From JAVBJN01 sp031546985 (GTDB taxonomy: Bacteria > Bacteroidota > Bacteroidia > Chitinophagales > Chitinophagaceae): a stretch of 64,000 bases of DNA. Position 1 is the stretch's first letter. Each line of letters begins with the position of its first letter. Positions 62,917 through 64,000 of the stretch are shown here, in pieces. Where the stretch lies: the NCBI GenBank assembly GCA_031546985.1, contig JAVBJN010000056.1, forward strand, positions 1-64,000, given 5' to 3'. Under the pieces are notes generated by a model. The model made no database searches and had not been told where the DNA came from. It saw only the letters and a list, made by a program, of their open reading frames with translations. The translations under genes were made by a program, and so were the position numbers.

Positions 62917-63612
62917 TTACGAGCGGTCTTTAGGACGGGCGCTGAACGTAAAGATGTGCAGGCCATTGCGAGTAATAATAAGGTATTTATTGTCTACCAA
63001 CTGGTATTGCATAGGCTCGCTTTGCAGGTAACCCAGCAGCAGGTTTTCGCGTTTGCTCTGGTTGCAGCCTTTTTTGGTAAAAAGCACCTGGTTAAAAGCG
63101 ATATCTTTATTTCTAAGGTCGAACAGGCCCGAAATCGTGTTGCAGCCCGATGAACCAAAGAGGCGTTTATCATCCATGCTGAATTGAATCCACGCAGGAT
63201 TGGCGGTAGAATCTACCGGTTCGTCTTCCAGTTTGGTGAGTACCCATTTCTGGTTCGATACAAAAGGCCAGATCTTCATCAGGGGATTGTATGTAGCCAC
63301 GATCTGTTTTTTCTGCACGTTGAGCAGTTTGTAGCTGAAGCCGTTTTCCTGCGATTCGTCGGGCACACGTTCTACCAGTACCGTATAGCGGTAGCCTTCT
63401 TCGTAATTCAAGCCATCCAGTTTGCCAGGCACAATCTGCCACTCACCATTTACCAGGTTGGCAGCGCGGTAAGCCAGGCACTGCTTAAAACCGCTTTCGG
63501 TTACGCAGGGTTCCGTTTCTTCGCGGATAACGATCGTTTCTTTTTGTTGTGCACCGGCATTCAATACACCTACACCCATCAACAAAGCCAATACCAGTTT
63601 TTTCATCATCAT
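62917..63612 (-). CDS. Secreted META-domain-like protein
   Basis: 231 residues. Signal peptide KKLVLALLMGVGVLNAGAQ. The C-terminal half reads MDDKRLFGSSGCNTISGLFDLRNKDIAFNQVLFTKKGCNQSKRENLLLGYLQSEPMQYQLVDNKYLIIT, with the SSGCNTxSG motif of META/HslJ domains. The middle holds FSYKLLNVQKKQIVATYNPLMKIWPFVSNQKWVLTKLED. It resembles the downstream gene at 63731 and the NlpE/META lipoprotein at 32375. The role is unknown; HslJ is associated with heat shock and novobiocin resistance. Confidence 0.78.
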   Translation of the reverse strand: MMMKKLVLALLMGVGVLNAGAQQKETIVIREETEPCVTESGFKQCLAYRAANLVNGEWQIVPGKLDGLNYEEGYRYTVLVERVPDESQENGFSYKLLNVQKKQIVATYNPLMKIWPFVSNQKWVLTKLEDEPVDSTANPAWIQFSMDDKRLFGSSGCNTISGLFDLRNKDIAFNQVLFTKKGCNQSKRENLLLGYLQSEPMQYQLVDNKYLIITRNGLHIFTFSARPKDRS

Positions 63613-63652
63613 GTTAGGTTCTTACCTTGAGGTAATATACAATTATAGCATA

Positions 63653-63660
63653 CAAAAATA
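63653..63660 (-). promoter_or_regulatory. -7 promoter element, META-like gene
   Basis: TATTTTTG on the minus strand, exact TAnnTTTG match, about 40 bases before the ATG at 63612. It lies right beside the terminator of the upstream gene. Confidence 0.5.
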
Positions 63661-63666
63661 AGACAA

Positions 63667-63697
63667 AAGGAAGACCAAACCACGTTTGACCTTCCTT
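63667..63697 (-). terminator. Terminator after the right-edge META gene
   Basis: 14-bp stem with two G-U wobbles read on the minus strand (63697-63684 with 63680-63667), then TTTTGT. It lies 33 bases after the 63731 stop. Confidence 0.65.
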
Positions 63698-63730
63698 AAA
63701 TAACGTTAATATGATGTAAAAATTATGATG

Positions 63731-64000
63731 TTATTTCTTTTCGGCCGGGCCATTGGTGCCAAACATCATCACAATTTTACCGTTTTTGTACAGGTTTAGG
63801 GTTTGATCTGCTACATCAAACGTGTATTGCTGGTTGCTGATGGCCTGCAATACCTGGGTTTCGGTTTTGCTGGTTTCGGCATCGAGGCAGGCCATACGGG
63901 TAGAGGCCGCCGCGCTAAAGGTAAGGTTATTGCCCTCGCTGGTGTAGGTGCCAAACATGCGGTTGCAGCCCGCAGAGCCGGAAAACCGTTTTTCCTGCCC
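63731..64000 (-). CDS. META domain protein (5' end beyond window)
   Basis: An open frame on the minus strand runs off the right edge; 90 codons including the stop are visible. KRFSGSAGCNRMFGTY, NNLTFSAAASTRMACLD and a C-terminal LNLYKNGKIVMMF are typical of META/HslJ domains (paired GCN and MAC cysteines). The gene is the upstream partner of the META-like gene at 62917 but they are separated by a terminator and a promoter. The N-terminus, and so any signal peptide, is not visible. Confidence 0.78.
   Translation of the reverse strand, partial: GQEKRFSGSAGCNRMFGTYTSEGNNLTFSAAASTRMACLDAETSKTETQVLQAISNQQYTFDVADQTLNLYKNGKIVMMFGTNGPAEKK

Overview
The window comes from a member of the Bacteroidota, most likely the Chitinophagaceae or a near relative. 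The evidence is a full-length SprA translocon (type IX secretion) next to ruvA, two secreted proteins with type IX C-terminal sorting domains, the Bacteroidota -7 promoter element TAnnTTTG in front of many genes, the futalosine menaquinone pathway, and a pigment cluster of the flexirubin / aryl-polyene type. There are about 59 protein genes, three of them small or uncharacterised and two cut by the window edges. I saw no rRNA, tRNA, CRISPR array, transposase or phage gene.

Layout. 1-5.4 kb: DUF937 protein (cut), class IV aminotransferase, photolyase, mqnD-mqnB (menaquinone), queD-like and folE (pterin). 5.5-8.4 kb: a pair of secreted type IX cargo paralogues. 8.5-18.1 kb: fabD, an outer-membrane barrel, a PLP sulfur enzyme, phenylalanine hydroxylase, a flavodoxin-fold quinone reductase, a Crp-type regulator, an AI-2E transporter, a three-gene operon of small unknowns, and fabH. 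18.4-32.2 kb: ruvA-sprA, two overlapping polytopic membrane proteins and a giant DUF4175 coiled-coil protein. 32.4-33.2 kb: an NlpE/META lipoprotein.

33.4-57.1 kb is the most interesting part: a biosynthetic cluster in two blocks. Block 1 (33.4-38.4 kb) has an aromatic amino acid ammonia-lyase, ketoreductase, ketosynthase, acyl carrier protein and LpxL-type acyltransferase. Block 2 (45.3-57.1 kb) has a dehydratase, secreted unknown, thioesterase, ketosynthase, methyltransferase, flavin-dependent halogenase-like enzyme, short ketosynthase-like protein, second carrier protein, a ketosynthase with a chain-length-factor-like partner, polysaccharide deacetylase, LolA-like carrier, lipoprotein, ApeI-like dehydratase and a GT2-DUF2062 fusion. 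Between them lie six genes with no obvious pigment role (NTF2-like, MtfA-like peptidase, DUF1254, DUF6155, DUF885, TMEM175). The gene set predicts a tyrosine-primed aryl polyene, iteratively extended by the KS/CLF pair, methylated and possibly halogenated on the ring, then acylated and carried to the outer membrane. The aryl acid ligase, phosphopantetheinyl transferase, MMPL exporter and DarA/DarB resorcinol enzymes expected of a complete flexirubin locus are not in this window.

57.1-64 kb: DUF1415 protein, a tandem array of about 162-bp repeats, two small unknowns, a CPA2 cation/proton antiporter, a SAM methyltransferase and two META-type proteins. Intergenic regions carry a recurring family of GC-rich palindromic repeats. 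Functions were assigned by reading translated motifs, not by database search.
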